Shown one piece after another: positions 41,360 through 49,740 of a DNA stretch of 64,000 nt; position 1 is the stretch's first letter; each line of letters opens with the position of its first letter. The stretch comes from Streptomyces sp. AC512_CC834 (GTDB lineage: Bacteria; Actinomycetota; Actinomycetes; Streptomycetales; Streptomycetaceae): positions 1 to 64,000 of the forward strand of contig NZ_JAGMUO010000123.1 in NCBI RefSeq assembly GCF_019049325.1, read 5' to 3'. The notes under the pieces are model-generated. The model was not told the origin of the DNA, ran no database searches, and saw only the letters and a list, made by a program, of their open reading frames with translations. Made by a program: the position numbers and the translations under genes.

Positions 41360-42139
41360 ATGTACGAATTCCAGGCGAACGGCCCGGTCACCGCGTCCGT
41401 ACAGATTCCCGGCGGCACGTGTGTGGTGAAGGCGACCGCCGGACCGGCCGTCACGGCCGAGGTGACGCCGGCGGCGTCCTGGCGTTCCGGGGACCGCAAG
41501 GCCGCCGAGGCCACCACGGTGGACTTCGACGGCGGTGTACTCACCGTGCGCACCGGCGAGCGCGGCGACCGGCCCAAGGGACGGATCCGGGTGGACCTCC
41601 TGCTGCCCACGGGATCGGCCCTGGAGATCGCCTCCGACTCGGCCGACGTCGAAGCCCACGGGCAGTTGGCCTGGCTCACCGTCGACACCGGCTCGGGGCA
41701 GACGAAGGCCGAGTACGTCGCCGGTGACGTGCGGCTCGACGTGAACTCCGGCGACAGCGAACTGGGCACCGTCGGCGGCGCCCTGGCCTTCGCGGCGCGC
41801 TCGGGGGACCTGCGCGTGGACCACGTCGGCGGACCGGTGAGCGGCAAGTCGACCAGCGGCGACATGCGTCTGGGTACGACCGAGAGCGGTCTGCGCGTCG
41901 GGACGAACTCCGGCGACGTGCGCGTCGGCACCGTCGGCGGCGGGGCCGTCCACGTCACCTCCTCCTCCGGTGACGTGTCCGTCGGCGTCGACCGGGCCTT
42001 CGGCGTGCGGCCGGTGCTGCGGACCAACAGCGGGGACCGGCGCGGCGAACTCGCCGACGGCGCGCCCTCGACGGGGGCCGGGGACATCGTCGTGGAGATC
42101 ACCACGACCAGTGGGGACATCACCCTGCGCCGGGCCTGA
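41360..42139 (+). CDS. DUF4097-like beta-repeat protein
   Basis: 259 residues made of parallel beta-strand repeats: S/T-G-D/S-G motifs such as NSGDSELGTV, ARSGDLRVDHV, TSGDMRLGT, NSGDVRVGTV, SSGDVSVGV and TSGDITLRRA, which is the DUF4097 pattern of adhesin-like beta-helices. There is no signal peptide, so it is probably cytoplasmic. GAAGG precedes the ATG at 41360. In Streptomyces such genes usually stand alone; its function is unknown. Confidence 0.82.
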   Translation: MYEFQANGPVTASVQIPGGTCVVKATAGPAVTAEVTPAASWRSGDRKAAEATTVDFDGGVLTVRTGERGDRPKGRIRVDLLLPTGSALEIASDSADVEAHGQLAWLTVDTGSGQTKAEYVAGDVRLDVNSGDSELGTVGGALAFAARSGDLRVDHVGGPVSGKSTSGDMRLGTTESGLRVGTNSGDVRVGTVGGGAVHVTSSSGDVSVGVDRAFGVRPVLRTNSGDRRGELADGAPSTGAGDIVVEITTTSGDITLRRA

Positions 42140-42188
42140 CACACCCCGCGCCGGGGCCGCGCGAAAGGTCAGAGCGGGTCAGAGCGGG

Positions 42189-42968
42189 TCAGAGCGGCCG
42201 GGCTGCGCCCAGGGCGGCATGGGCGCGCAGCTCGTGGGGCCGCCGGTGCGAGGGGCCGACCCGCAGGGCCGCGAACGGTCCCGCGACCCCGACCAGGTGG
42301 GGGGCCGGCCGCACGGTCAGCCGGTCGCCGGGCCCGAGGAGCCCGTCGAGTACCGCCTCGGCCAGCAGATGGTGCAGGTGCACCAGACCCTGCGCGAGCG
42401 TCAGACCGGCCGTGGCCAGGTGCAGCTCGCGGGCCGTCGGGACACGGCCGCCGGCCGCTCCGTGCGCGGCCATGTCGGCCGCCGCTCCGTGCGCGTCCCC
42501 GTCGGCGGGCAGCCGTACTGTCGTGCCGGAGACGGCCGGCAGCACGGCGCCGACGGGGAACAGCTTGAGCAGGCGCCGCAGCGCGGTGCTCTGTTCGGCG
42601 GGCGCCGGACCGAGCCAGGCGGCCGAGCCGTCACCGGCGACATGGTCGAAGCGGAACCGCTCGCGCAGGTTGTCCGGATTGCCGGCCAGGAAGACGGTGC
42701 GCGTGAAGTCGTGCCGCCAGGCCGCCGCCTCCTCGCCCGTGACCCGGCGGGCGAACGCGCAGGTCTCCCTGATCCAGGCGGACAGCTCGAACTCCCGCAG
42801 TACACAGACCGCCAGGACCTTGGGCTCCGCGCTCTCGGCCGTCACCTCCCGGCTCGCCGCCAGCAGACCCTCGTCGGTCATCAGGTCGACCCGCGCGGCC
42901 AGCTCCGGCCGTACCTCGCGAATGCGCCGGGCGTTCTCGGCACGCAGCAACTGCTGGGAGATGGTCAC
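42189..42968 (-). CDS. Unrecognised protein, last gene of GH3 operon
   Basis: 259 residues. I do not recognise a family. It is rich in Ala/Arg helices (LLRAENARRIREVRPELAARVD, ELSAWIRETCAFARRV) and has GNPDNLRERFRFDHVAG and ELHLATAGLTLAQGLVHLHH (a His-rich helix). It has no membrane segment. The GTG start overlaps the 398-residue gene by four bases, so it belongs to the operon. Its stop codon lies inside three copies of GGTCAGAGCG (42167-42194). Confidence 0.7.
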   Translation of the reverse strand: MTISQQLLRAENARRIREVRPELAARVDLMTDEGLLAASREVTAESAEPKVLAVCVLREFELSAWIRETCAFARRVTGEEAAAWRHDFTRTVFLAGNPDNLRERFRFDHVAGDGSAAWLGPAPAEQSTALRRLLKLFPVGAVLPAVSGTTVRLPADGDAHGAAADMAAHGAAGGRVPTARELHLATAGLTLAQGLVHLHHLLAEAVLDGLLGPGDRLTVRPAPHLVGVAGPFAALRVGPSHRRPHELRAHAALGAARPL

Positions 42969-44161
42969 AGGTAGACCGCTTCCAGGAGGTCCCGGGCGGG
43001 AGCGGGGCGGTGCCTGGCCAGCAGGCTGGAGGTCAGGCGGTAGGGATTGACGTGCAGATGGTCCTTGCGGTGACGGGCCAGCACCTCCGGCACGGCCGCC
43101 GGGTCCGGGGTCCGGCCGGCCGACAGCAGCCGCGCGGCCCGGGTCAGGCTCTGCCGCAGCACCTCACGGCGGAACGACTGCTGCTGGCCCGCGCCGAGTA
43201 CCGCGATGAAGTACAACCGCATGCCCAGCCGCAGTACCGCGTCGTCATACTCCCCGCCCAGCTCCTCCAGCAGTGCGCCGACGGTGTGATCCGCCCAGCC
43301 GCCGTGCCGCGCGGACCGGATCCGGCCGTCGATCGGCACCCGGCCGAGCACGGTACGGCGAACGGAGACGCCGCTGGCCGCCAGGACCCGCTCCACCAGG
43401 TGGTAGTCGGCGTCCAGCTCCCGGTCGTACAGCAGGACGACCTCGTCGAAGCGCTCGCCCAGGGGCAGCAGTTCCCGCATCATGCACGCCAGGTAGTTCG
43501 GGCGGCCGTCGGCGTCGACGATCTGCCGCAACGGCAGACCGTGGCGGGTGGCGTCCAGGTACACCGGACCGCCGCAGCCGCGCAGGTCGAGACAGAACCC
43601 CAGGTCGCGCAGGCGCTCAAGCGACTCCTCGGCGCCCAGCGCGGGCGGCTGGTGGGCCAGCAGCCCGGGATCGTGCATGCCCAGGCGCGCGTAGTGCGCG
43701 GTCCACAGCTCCAGCACCCGGGCTCCGGCCGGATGCACCCAGCCCTCCGCCTCGACCGCCTCGGCATACGGCCGCAGCGCGGCGGCCTCCGGCTTCCCGT
43801 CCGCCGCCCGGTAACCGACGTACATCTCACCGATCCGCTCCTCCGACAGCCCGGAGTAGTCGATGTCGCCGACCGTGCGGTCCAGGTACTCCCAGAAGCC
43901 CAGGGTCTGTTCGGTGAGGTGGTAGGCGGTGGGGCTGTAGCGGTAGACCACGTCGGCGATCTCGCTGGTGGCGCGGTACATCACGTCCGTCCACAGCAGA
44001 CCCTTGAGGTGACTGGGGGTCAGTGGCTTGGACGGGGTGACCGTGATCGGCGCGAGCAGCACACGCGGCCTGCCCGGCCTGTCCGGCGTGCCCGGCCGCC
44101 GCACCCGGCCGTCGGCCGCCGGCTCTGGCGCGGTCACAGTGCCGGTCACGGTGCCGTTCAC
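42965..44161 (-). CDS. Unrecognised 398-residue protein in GH3 operon
   Basis: No family recognised. The N-terminus is Pro/Thr-rich; after PRVLLAPITVTPSKPLTPSH the chain appears folded. Notable pieces are GLLWTDVMYRATSEIADVVY, LRDLGFCLDLRGCGGPVYLD and FDEVVLLYDRELDADYHLVE. There is no classical nucleotide-binding loop or membrane segment. The GTG overlaps the methyltransferase stop by four bases. Such tight coupling suggests it works on the same substrate as GH3 ligase and methyltransferase. Confidence 0.7.
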   Translation of the reverse strand: MNGTVTGTVTAPEPAADGRVRRPGTPDRPGRPRVLLAPITVTPSKPLTPSHLKGLLWTDVMYRATSEIADVVYRYSPTAYHLTEQTLGFWEYLDRTVGDIDYSGLSEERIGEMYVGYRAADGKPEAAALRPYAEAVEAEGWVHPAGARVLELWTAHYARLGMHDPGLLAHQPPALGAEESLERLRDLGFCLDLRGCGGPVYLDATRHGLPLRQIVDADGRPNYLACMMRELLPLGERFDEVVLLYDRELDADYHLVERVLAASGVSVRRTVLGRVPIDGRIRSARHGGWADHTVGALLEELGGEYDDAVLRLGMRLYFIAVLGAGQQQSFRREVLRQSLTRAARLLSAGRTPDPAAVPEVLARHRKDHLHVNPYRLTSSLLARHRPAPARDLLEAVYL

Positions 44162-45021
44162 GCCGGCTGCTTCTGCCCGTGGACGAAGAACACCCGCTGC
44201 ACCCCCCGCACGGAACGCGGCGGCACCGGATCCGGCCAGCGGCCGTAGTCGGCGCCCGGATCGCCGGGCTGTACGGCCTCCACGCGCAGGCCGTGCGCGC
44301 CGAACAGCGCCTCGGGCTCGTCCGTACCGAACACCCAGGGACAGCCCCAGTCGGCGAACACCTTCAGCAGCACCTGGACGTCGGGCAGCGCCAGCGCCGC
44401 GTCGTTGACGAGGTCCGCGGCGATACGGCTGCCCGGGGCCATGAGGGCCGCCACCCGCCTCAGCAGGAGGTGCGCGTCCTGCTCACCGACGTAGTAGAGC
44501 AGCCCCTCCAGCAGCCAGACGGACGGGCGGGCCGGGTCGTAGCCGGCCTCGAGGAGCTCCTCCTCCCACACCGGCGAGGTGAGGTCGAGCGCCACCGCAC
44601 GCCGGTCGACCCGCGGCCGCACCGGCCCCAGCCGCTGCTCCTTGTGGGCCAGCACGGCCGGCCGGTCCAGCTCGAAGTAGCGCGTGCCGGCGGGCCAATC
44701 CATCCGGTAGGCCCGCGAGTCCATGCCGGCGGGCGCGAGGACGATTTGCGGGGCGCCGTCCTCGCGGGCCGCGTCCTGGAGGTACTCGTCCAGGAAACGG
44801 GTGCGGATGGCGTTGTAGTCGGGGGTGCTCGGGGCGCTGCGCTCCTCACCGGGCGGGAACGTCGCCTCGCGTATCTGCCGCAGCAGGTCGAATCCGGTGT
44901 CCCCCGCCAGCAGGGCGGCGTAGGGGTCGTCGAAGAGCCGGTCCTCGCGGCTCGTCTCCGCCGCGCGCAGGGCGGCCGTCAGCAGGGCCGTCCGCTCGAC
45001 CGGGCCCAGAACGTCGCTCAT
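44158..45021 (-). CDS. SAM-dependent methyltransferase, PPM/LCMT-like
   Basis: 287 residues of the class I family related to leucine carboxyl methyltransferases and Streptomyces O-methyltransferases. It has RTALLTAALRAAETSRED, YNAIRTRFLDEYLQDAARE, APAGMDSRAYRMDWPAGTRY (SAM site), ELDRPAVLAHKEQRL and WLLEGLLYYV. The ATG at 45021 overlaps the GH3 stop (ATGA). Carboxyl methylation of an acid made or used by the GH3 enzyme is possible. This is inferred from operon position. Confidence 0.85.
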   Translation of the reverse strand: MSDVLGPVERTALLTAALRAAETSREDRLFDDPYAALLAGDTGFDLLRQIREATFPPGEERSAPSTPDYNAIRTRFLDEYLQDAAREDGAPQIVLAPAGMDSRAYRMDWPAGTRYFELDRPAVLAHKEQRLGPVRPRVDRRAVALDLTSPVWEEELLEAGYDPARPSVWLLEGLLYYVGEQDAHLLLRRVAALMAPGSRIAADLVNDAALALPDVQVLLKVFADWGCPWVFGTDEPEALFGAHGLRVEAVQPGDPGADYGRWPDPVPPRSVRGVQRVFFVHGQKQPA

Positions 45022-46718
45022 GACTCTCCTTCCCGACCGGGCCGTGCGGCGCCGGTCAGCCTCTCCCACTGGGCCGGGTCCTGCCTGAAGAGCCGGTCCT
45101 TCACCTGCGTCGGCCGGATGCCGGTGGCCACGGACGCGTGCCAGTCCCGCAGGAACGCCTCGTCGTCCAGCAGGCGCACCGTCACCGGGCCCAGCCGTCC
45201 CTCGGCGCGCGCCGCACGGTAGTCGCGCGACTCGCGGCCGATCGCGGAGTCCAGCAGTGCGGCGAAGCGGGTGATCTCCGCGGCCGACCACGCCCCGTAC
45301 GACGCGAGCGCGAACGTGTAGCACGGCCTGCCGCCCGCACCGTCGACGACACGGCAGGCGGCGTTGCGCACGTCCAGGCCAATGCCGCCGCTCACCGCGG
45401 CCAGCGCCCGCAGGACCTGGGCCTCGCGCAGGCGCTCCCCGGCGACGCTGGAGCGGGTGGCGCGCCCGGCGTACGACACCCGGGGCACCCCCGCCACGCG
45501 GTCCACGACGTGCACCACGTCACCCACCGCGTAGCGGTACAGCCCGCCGATGTGGCTGAAGACGACGTGGTAGTCGCGCCCCGCCTCCAGCTCGTCCCAC
45601 GTCAGGGTCGCGGCCTCGGGCGTCACGTCCTCCTCGGCGTCCAGGAACTCGTACACCGAGGCGCCCACCGTGAGCGAACAGGCCGACTCGTGCCGGTCCA
45701 GTGCGACACCCACGGGTCCTTCCGACGCGGCGACCGGCGCCGGCAACGACGCCACCCCGGCGCCGAACTCCTCGCGCAGCCGCGGCAGGTACAGGGACGC
45801 CATGCCGGTGGTCCAGCAGAACAGCGCCCGCATACGGGGCCAGATGTGTGCCGGCCGGATCGTGCCGAAGTGCTCGGCGAGCCGCTCCAGTTCACGTGCC
45901 CGCCCGGGGTCGGGAGCCGTGTGCGGCAGTCCGCCGAGCGTGCCGTCGTGGATCTCCTTGACCAACCGCGGCCACCACAGTCGCAGTTGGTACGGCAGCG
46001 CCGCGACCATGGCCGGGTTGATCCCGATCACGAGCCGCACGTCGCTCGCGGCCGCCAGCCGCAGCCGCAGATAGGCCTTCTCCAGGTGGTCGCCGGCCTC
46101 GACGGGCACCGGAAGGACACCCCACGGCGCGCCGGTGCCCGGCTCGGCGGACAGCGGTTCGCCGAACTTGGCGCCGAAGTCGACCTGGCTGGCGCCCACG
46201 TGCGGCAGTCCGGAGGCCGTGGTGGGAGGCGCGGTCAGCGGGTCGTGCTTCAGGTTCAGGACGGCGTCGGGGCGGGCCAGCACATCGGGGTAGTGCTCGA
46301 TGAGCGGCGCCCAGGCGGCGTAGTAGAAGGGGAAGAACGTGCGCCGCATGAACGCAGGAGTGACCGGGATCTTCTTGTGCTTGCCCGTCGTCCCGCTGCT
46401 GGTGAAGTACACGGCGGGATCGTCGGCGCTGAGCACACCGCTCTCACCGGCCGCCATCCGTTCGATGTACGGCGCGAGCGCGGCGTAGTCGTTGATCGGG
46501 ACGGCCTTGCGCAGGTCGGCCACCTCGCGGATGGACGCGAATCCGTGGCCGCGCCCGTACTCGGTGTCCGCGTTGTGCCGCACCAGCTCACGCAGTACGT
46601 CCCGCTGCTGCCCCCGGGCGTCGGCCAGGGCGGCCGCGATGCCCTCCCGTTCGTCGAAGACCCGCTGCCGGTAGCGGCGGACACGATCGGGGTTCGTCCA
46701 TTCCTCAGACAGGTTCAT
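45018..46718 (-). CDS. GH3 family acyl-adenylate ligase
   Basis: 566 residues, in the length range of GH3 proteins. These adenylate a carboxylic acid and join it to an amino acid or amine; in plants they make jasmonate and auxin conjugates. The ATP-site motif YFTSSGTTGK lies at residues 104-113, followed by RRTFFPFYYAAWAPLIEHYP, and the second half has VSYAGRATRS and GGLYRYAVGDVV, the GH3 signature region. Bacterial GH3 enzymes are little studied. Its ATG lies within the end of the kinase gene (14-base overlap). Confidence 0.9.
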   Translation of the reverse strand: MNLSEEWTNPDRVRRYRQRVFDEREGIAAALADARGQQRDVLRELVRHNADTEYGRGHGFASIREVADLRKAVPINDYAALAPYIERMAAGESGVLSADDPAVYFTSSGTTGKHKKIPVTPAFMRRTFFPFYYAAWAPLIEHYPDVLARPDAVLNLKHDPLTAPPTTASGLPHVGASQVDFGAKFGEPLSAEPGTGAPWGVLPVPVEAGDHLEKAYLRLRLAAASDVRLVIGINPAMVAALPYQLRLWWPRLVKEIHDGTLGGLPHTAPDPGRARELERLAEHFGTIRPAHIWPRMRALFCWTTGMASLYLPRLREEFGAGVASLPAPVAASEGPVGVALDRHESACSLTVGASVYEFLDAEEDVTPEAATLTWDELEAGRDYHVVFSHIGGLYRYAVGDVVHVVDRVAGVPRVSYAGRATRSSVAGERLREAQVLRALAAVSGGIGLDVRNAACRVVDGAGGRPCYTFALASYGAWSAAEITRFAALLDSAIGRESRDYRAARAEGRLGPVTVRLLDDEAFLRDWHASVATGIRPTQVKDRLFRQDPAQWERLTGAARPGREGES

Positions 46719-47412
46719 GTGCGACCAGCACCTCCCGGATTCCCTGTGCGACGGTGGACACCCGGTCCTGCTCGCCGATGAACGAGACGGGCAGCGAGCG
46801 GACTTCCTCCCGCATCACCCGGTGCAGATCGGCCTGGAAGCGCGCGAAGGAGGCGCGGTCCGGCCGGGTGCCGTAGTGCTCGAGCGGATTGAGGTCGCGG
46901 CCCTCGCCGCAGCGCCGCCAGGCCGTCTCGGGGGACACCTCGAGGAAGATGACCTGCTGCGGCTGGGGGAAGGACCGCCACCAGTCGAACAGCGGGTGCT
47001 GGTCCAGGCCGGTGAGGCGGCACTTGGCGAGCATCTTGTAGTAGTAGGAGTCCACCAGGACAGGCGTGTCGGCGGGCCCGCGCGCGATGCTGTCCCGCAG
47101 GTGCAGTACGGCTGTCTGCATCATCGTCAGCATGAAGTCGGCCGAGTAGTCGCGATGCAGGGCGGGCATCACGTCGCCCACCAGTCCGCGGCGCAGCCGG
47201 GTGATCAGTGAGTGTCCGGGGTCGAGCCGTTCCTCGTCGACCGAGACGATCCGCACGTCGGGGACGAGCCCGGCGAGCTCCGCCAGGGTGGAGGACTTGC
47301 CCGCGTAGTCGGTGCCCAGCACCACGGAGAACGGTGGCGTCGCCCGGTCGGCCCGGTCCGCCGGGTGCGGCGGATGCGCCGTCGTGCCGAGGGGAGTGGG
47401 GGGTGCGGTCAT
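46705..47412 (-). CDS. P-loop kinase, thymidylate-kinase-like
   Basis: 235 residues. P-loop GTDYAGKSS (33-41), then a hydrophobic-to-acid strand LVDSYYYKMLAK and FLEVSPETAWRRCGEGRDLNP, like the lid and Asp-Arg region of dTMP kinases. It differs enough to suggest another phosphate acceptor, such as a modified nucleoside or an amino alcohol. It is first gene of a five-gene operon. The ATG at 47412 has a weak RBS. Confidence 0.75.
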   Translation of the reverse strand: MTAPPTPLGTTAHPPHPADRADRATPPFSVVLGTDYAGKSSTLAELAGLVPDVRIVSVDEERLDPGHSLITRLRRGLVGDVMPALHRDYSADFMLTMMQTAVLHLRDSIARGPADTPVLVDSYYYKMLAKCRLTGLDQHPLFDWWRSFPQPQQVIFLEVSPETAWRRCGEGRDLNPLEHYGTRPDRASFARFQADLHRVMREEVRSLPVSFIGEQDRVSTVAQGIREVLVAHEPV

Positions 47413-47728
47413 ACGACGTCCACCGTCTTTCTCTCGGAGCCGGCGCGGTCCGGTGACGACCCCGCACCCTCCTATTAGTGGCCGGTCGGCCGCGGCGGCT
47501 CAACCCGTATCGACCCCTACCCGGCCGGCTCGTAAACCCTGGGAATACAGGGGCTGTTGGTCGGAATGCCGGGTTGTGGACGGACGATGCGTCGGAGAGA
47601 GTGACGACACCGCCCGCACGCGGTCGCGTGCGGGCGGTGTCGTTGTCGGTCGTTCTCGTGAGTCAGGGTCGGATCAGGAACGGATCAGGAACGGATCAGG
47701 AACGGGTCAGGAACGGGTCAGGAACGGG
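47413..47728. other. Intergenic region, GH3 operon / CIS operon
   Basis: 316 bases upstream of the kinase gene and downstream of the CIS operon, both read on the minus strand. It holds the hairpin at 47605 and the 11-bp repeats. The GH3 operon promoter should lie between 47413 and 47600, but I see no confident boxes. Confidence 0.5.
47605..47642. terminator. Hairpin between zinc-ribbon gene and GH3 operon
   Basis: Perfect 16-bp stem CGACACCGCCCGCACG (47605-47620) with 47627-47642 and a 6-base loop. It serves the CIS operon that ends at 47729. Confidence 0.8.
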
Positions 47729-47736
47729 TCAGGAGC
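47671..47736. repeat. Six 11-bp tandem repeats spanning a stop codon
   Basis: GGATCAGGAAC x3 and GGGTCAGGAAC x3 (last copy GAGC). The stop codon of the zinc-ribbon gene (47729-47731) lies in the final copy; each copy puts TGA in a different frame. Confidence 0.9.
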
Positions 47737-49168
47737 GGTTCGCGCTGGACGGGCCGAAGAACTCGATCTCGGCGATGGCCACCTGCTTGTCCGCGGACGC
47801 CGCGTGGGCCGACTCGATGGTGAAGCGGACCTTGGTGACCTCGCCGACGCGGAACGGGCGTCGCTGGCCGCCGGCGCCCTGGTCGAGGGTGAGGTCGCGG
47901 GTCTTCGTCTTGCCGTCCTTGGTGGTGATCGTGGCCTTGATGCGGTGCGGCAGGGCCGACTCCCGCAGCTTGTTGGCGCGCGAGGAGACACCCGGCGTGA
48001 TGATCACGTCCAGCAGGCGGGTCGGCTCGGTGAAGGTCGCCTCGATCCATTCGCCCTGGCCGGACTGCGAGATGCCCGGACCCCACCAGGTGTTGCTGAG
48101 CTTGTCGATGACGAGCTCGGGCTTGTGGCCGGTGTAGGAGTGCGAGGCCTTCATCCCGTCCGGGGAGACCGGGGCGCGCTTGGCGAAGTGGTCGCGGGTG
48201 TTCTGGACGCCGTCGGGGATGTAGACGAAGCCGAGGACGGCCAGGGTCACCACGACGAGGACGGTGATCCAGGTGCCGATGCGGTCGAAGACGCGGCGCA
48301 GACGGGGACGGTCGCCGGCCCACGGGGTTTCCTGGCGCCGTCCGCCGAAGAGCCGGCGCCACCAGGGGGCGGGCACGGCGGCCTGGTCGCCGCTCGCGAC
48401 CAGGGGCATCGCGCAGCGGGCGCAGTAGTGGCGGTCGGGCCGGTTGGGGGTGGAGCACCACGGGCAGGGCGGGCCGTTGGCGATGTCCGGCTGGTGGCCG
48501 GGGGCGCGGACCTGCGGCCGGTCGGCGTCGGGACGGCCCGGCAGGACGGGCGGTACGGCGGGTGGCGGGGCCGGGGTGGCGGCCTCCGGGTCGGCGACGG
48601 GGACGAGGAGGGAGCGGGCGCGGTCGGACATCGTGTCGCTGAGGGCAGCCGGGGCCGGGGCCGGGGCCGGGGCGGACGCCAGCGGGGTGGTGGGAGCGGT
48701 CTCGTCCGTGTCGGGCGTGCGGGCGGCAGCCGCGGCGCCCGCAGCGCCGGCTCCTGCGGCTCCTGGGGTTCCGCTGCTGGCGGCCGGGTGCGCGTTTCCG
48801 GCGGCCCCCGCGCTCCCCGCGCCCCCCGCGGCGGCCGCCGGGGCCGCAGCGCCGTCCGTGCGGTCCGCGTCGGATGTGCCGTCGGCCGGGCGGCGCGGCT
48901 GGGGCAGCGTCGGGTTGTCCCCGAGCGCACCGGCCGGCGCGTCGGTGTCGCCCGCGGTGGGTGCCTGGGCCGGGCCGCCCGCGCGGGCCGGGGGTACGCC
49001 CGCGCCGCCGAAGGCGTCGAAGCCGGGGCTCTGTTCGGACTTGGCGACGGCGGCGGGCTGGGCGTTGCGGGCGGTCTGGTCCCAGCTCAGCACGGCGCCG
49101 CACGCGTCGCAGAAGGACTGGCCCGGTTCCGCGCGCGTTCCGCACTCGGCGCAGTTCTGCGTGGTCAT
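47729..49168 (-). CDS. Zinc-ribbon membrane protein with C-terminal beta-sandwich, CIS operon end
   Basis: 479 residues. Two zinc ribbons: CAECG...CDACG (6-23) and CPWCSTPNRPDRHYCARC (about 233-250), with a long Ala/Pro disordered stretch between them. One membrane helix at about 298-318 (WITVLVVVTLAVLGFVYI) is followed by an outside domain resembling discoidin/carbohydrate-binding modules (ASHSYTGHKPELVIDKLSNT, GEWIEATFTEPTRLLDVIIT, VRFTIESAHAA). The layout resembles CisA, a membrane protein tied to the Streptomyces injection system in recent work, which I recall but cannot verify here. The start ATG 49168 overlaps the tail-protein stop. It likely docks the system to membrane or wall. Confidence 0.78.
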   Translation of the reverse strand: MTTQNCAECGTRAEPGQSFCDACGAVLSWDQTARNAQPAAVAKSEQSPGFDAFGGAGVPPARAGGPAQAPTAGDTDAPAGALGDNPTLPQPRRPADGTSDADRTDGAAAPAAAAGGAGSAGAAGNAHPAASSGTPGAAGAGAAGAAAAARTPDTDETAPTTPLASAPAPAPAPAALSDTMSDRARSLLVPVADPEAATPAPPPAVPPVLPGRPDADRPQVRAPGHQPDIANGPPCPWCSTPNRPDRHYCARCAMPLVASGDQAAVPAPWWRRLFGGRRQETPWAGDRPRLRRVFDRIGTWITVLVVVTLAVLGFVYIPDGVQNTRDHFAKRAPVSPDGMKASHSYTGHKPELVIDKLSNTWWGPGISQSGQGEWIEATFTEPTRLLDVIITPGVSSRANKLRESALPHRIKATITTKDGKTKTRDLTLDQGAGGQRRPFRVGEVTKVRFTIESAHAASADKQVAIAEIEFFGPSSANRS

Positions 49169-49740
49169 CTCTCCGGGGTCCTTTCGGAGGCGGTCACTTC
49201 GACCGTGTAGGGCATGTGGGCGGGGCGGGCGGCGGCCACGAGGGCGTCCAGGCGATGGGTGTCCGCCGGGGCCGGGTCGGGCAGCCGGAGGGCGACGTGC
49301 AGGTGGGGGCGGGGCCTGCCGGGGAACGGGCCGAGCGGGCGGGCGTTCCATTCGGCGCCGCCGCTCTCGGTGATGACGGGTTCGACGCCGAACGCGAGCA
49401 GCACGGCCTCGGACAGGCCCTGCCGGGTGCCGCGTACGCGGTGCAGCCGGGCGGCGGCGGCGACGGCGGCGCGCAGCCGGTCCTCGGGTTCGGTGCCGTC
49501 GGTCTCGGCGCCGACCCAGGTGCCGAGCCACTGGGCGAAGTCGGCCGGGGTGAGCGCGGGGTCGAAGTAGGTGTCCAGGCAGTCCAGGACGTTCAGGATG
49601 GGGGCGATGACGTCGTCGAGCCCGCCGACGAAGCGCAGGGCGAGGTCGTCGTCGGCGAAGACGGCCGGCAGCATCGTGCCTATGGGCAGCGAGGAGCCGA
49701 GCCCGTCGACGGAACCCCGGTACGACGCGGCGGCGCTCAC
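49165..49740 (-). CDS. Phage tail protein I-like baseplate component
   Basis: 191 residues of the P2 gpI/Afp12 group: DDLALRFVGGLDDVIAPILN, LDCLDTYFDPALTPADFAQW, LGTWVGAETDG and TRQGLSEAVLLAFGVEPV. It completes the baseplate wedge and typically follows gpJ. GTG 49740 overlaps the baseplate J stop by four bases, and the stop overlaps the zinc-ribbon start. Confidence 0.88.
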   Translation of the reverse strand: MSAAASYRGSVDGLGSSLPIGTMLPAVFADDDLALRFVGGLDDVIAPILNVLDCLDTYFDPALTPADFAQWLGTWVGAETDGTEPEDRLRAAVAAAARLHRVRGTRQGLSEAVLLAFGVEPVITESGGAEWNARPLGPFPGRPRPHLHVALRLPDPAPADTHRLDALVAAARPAHMPYTVEVTASERTPER

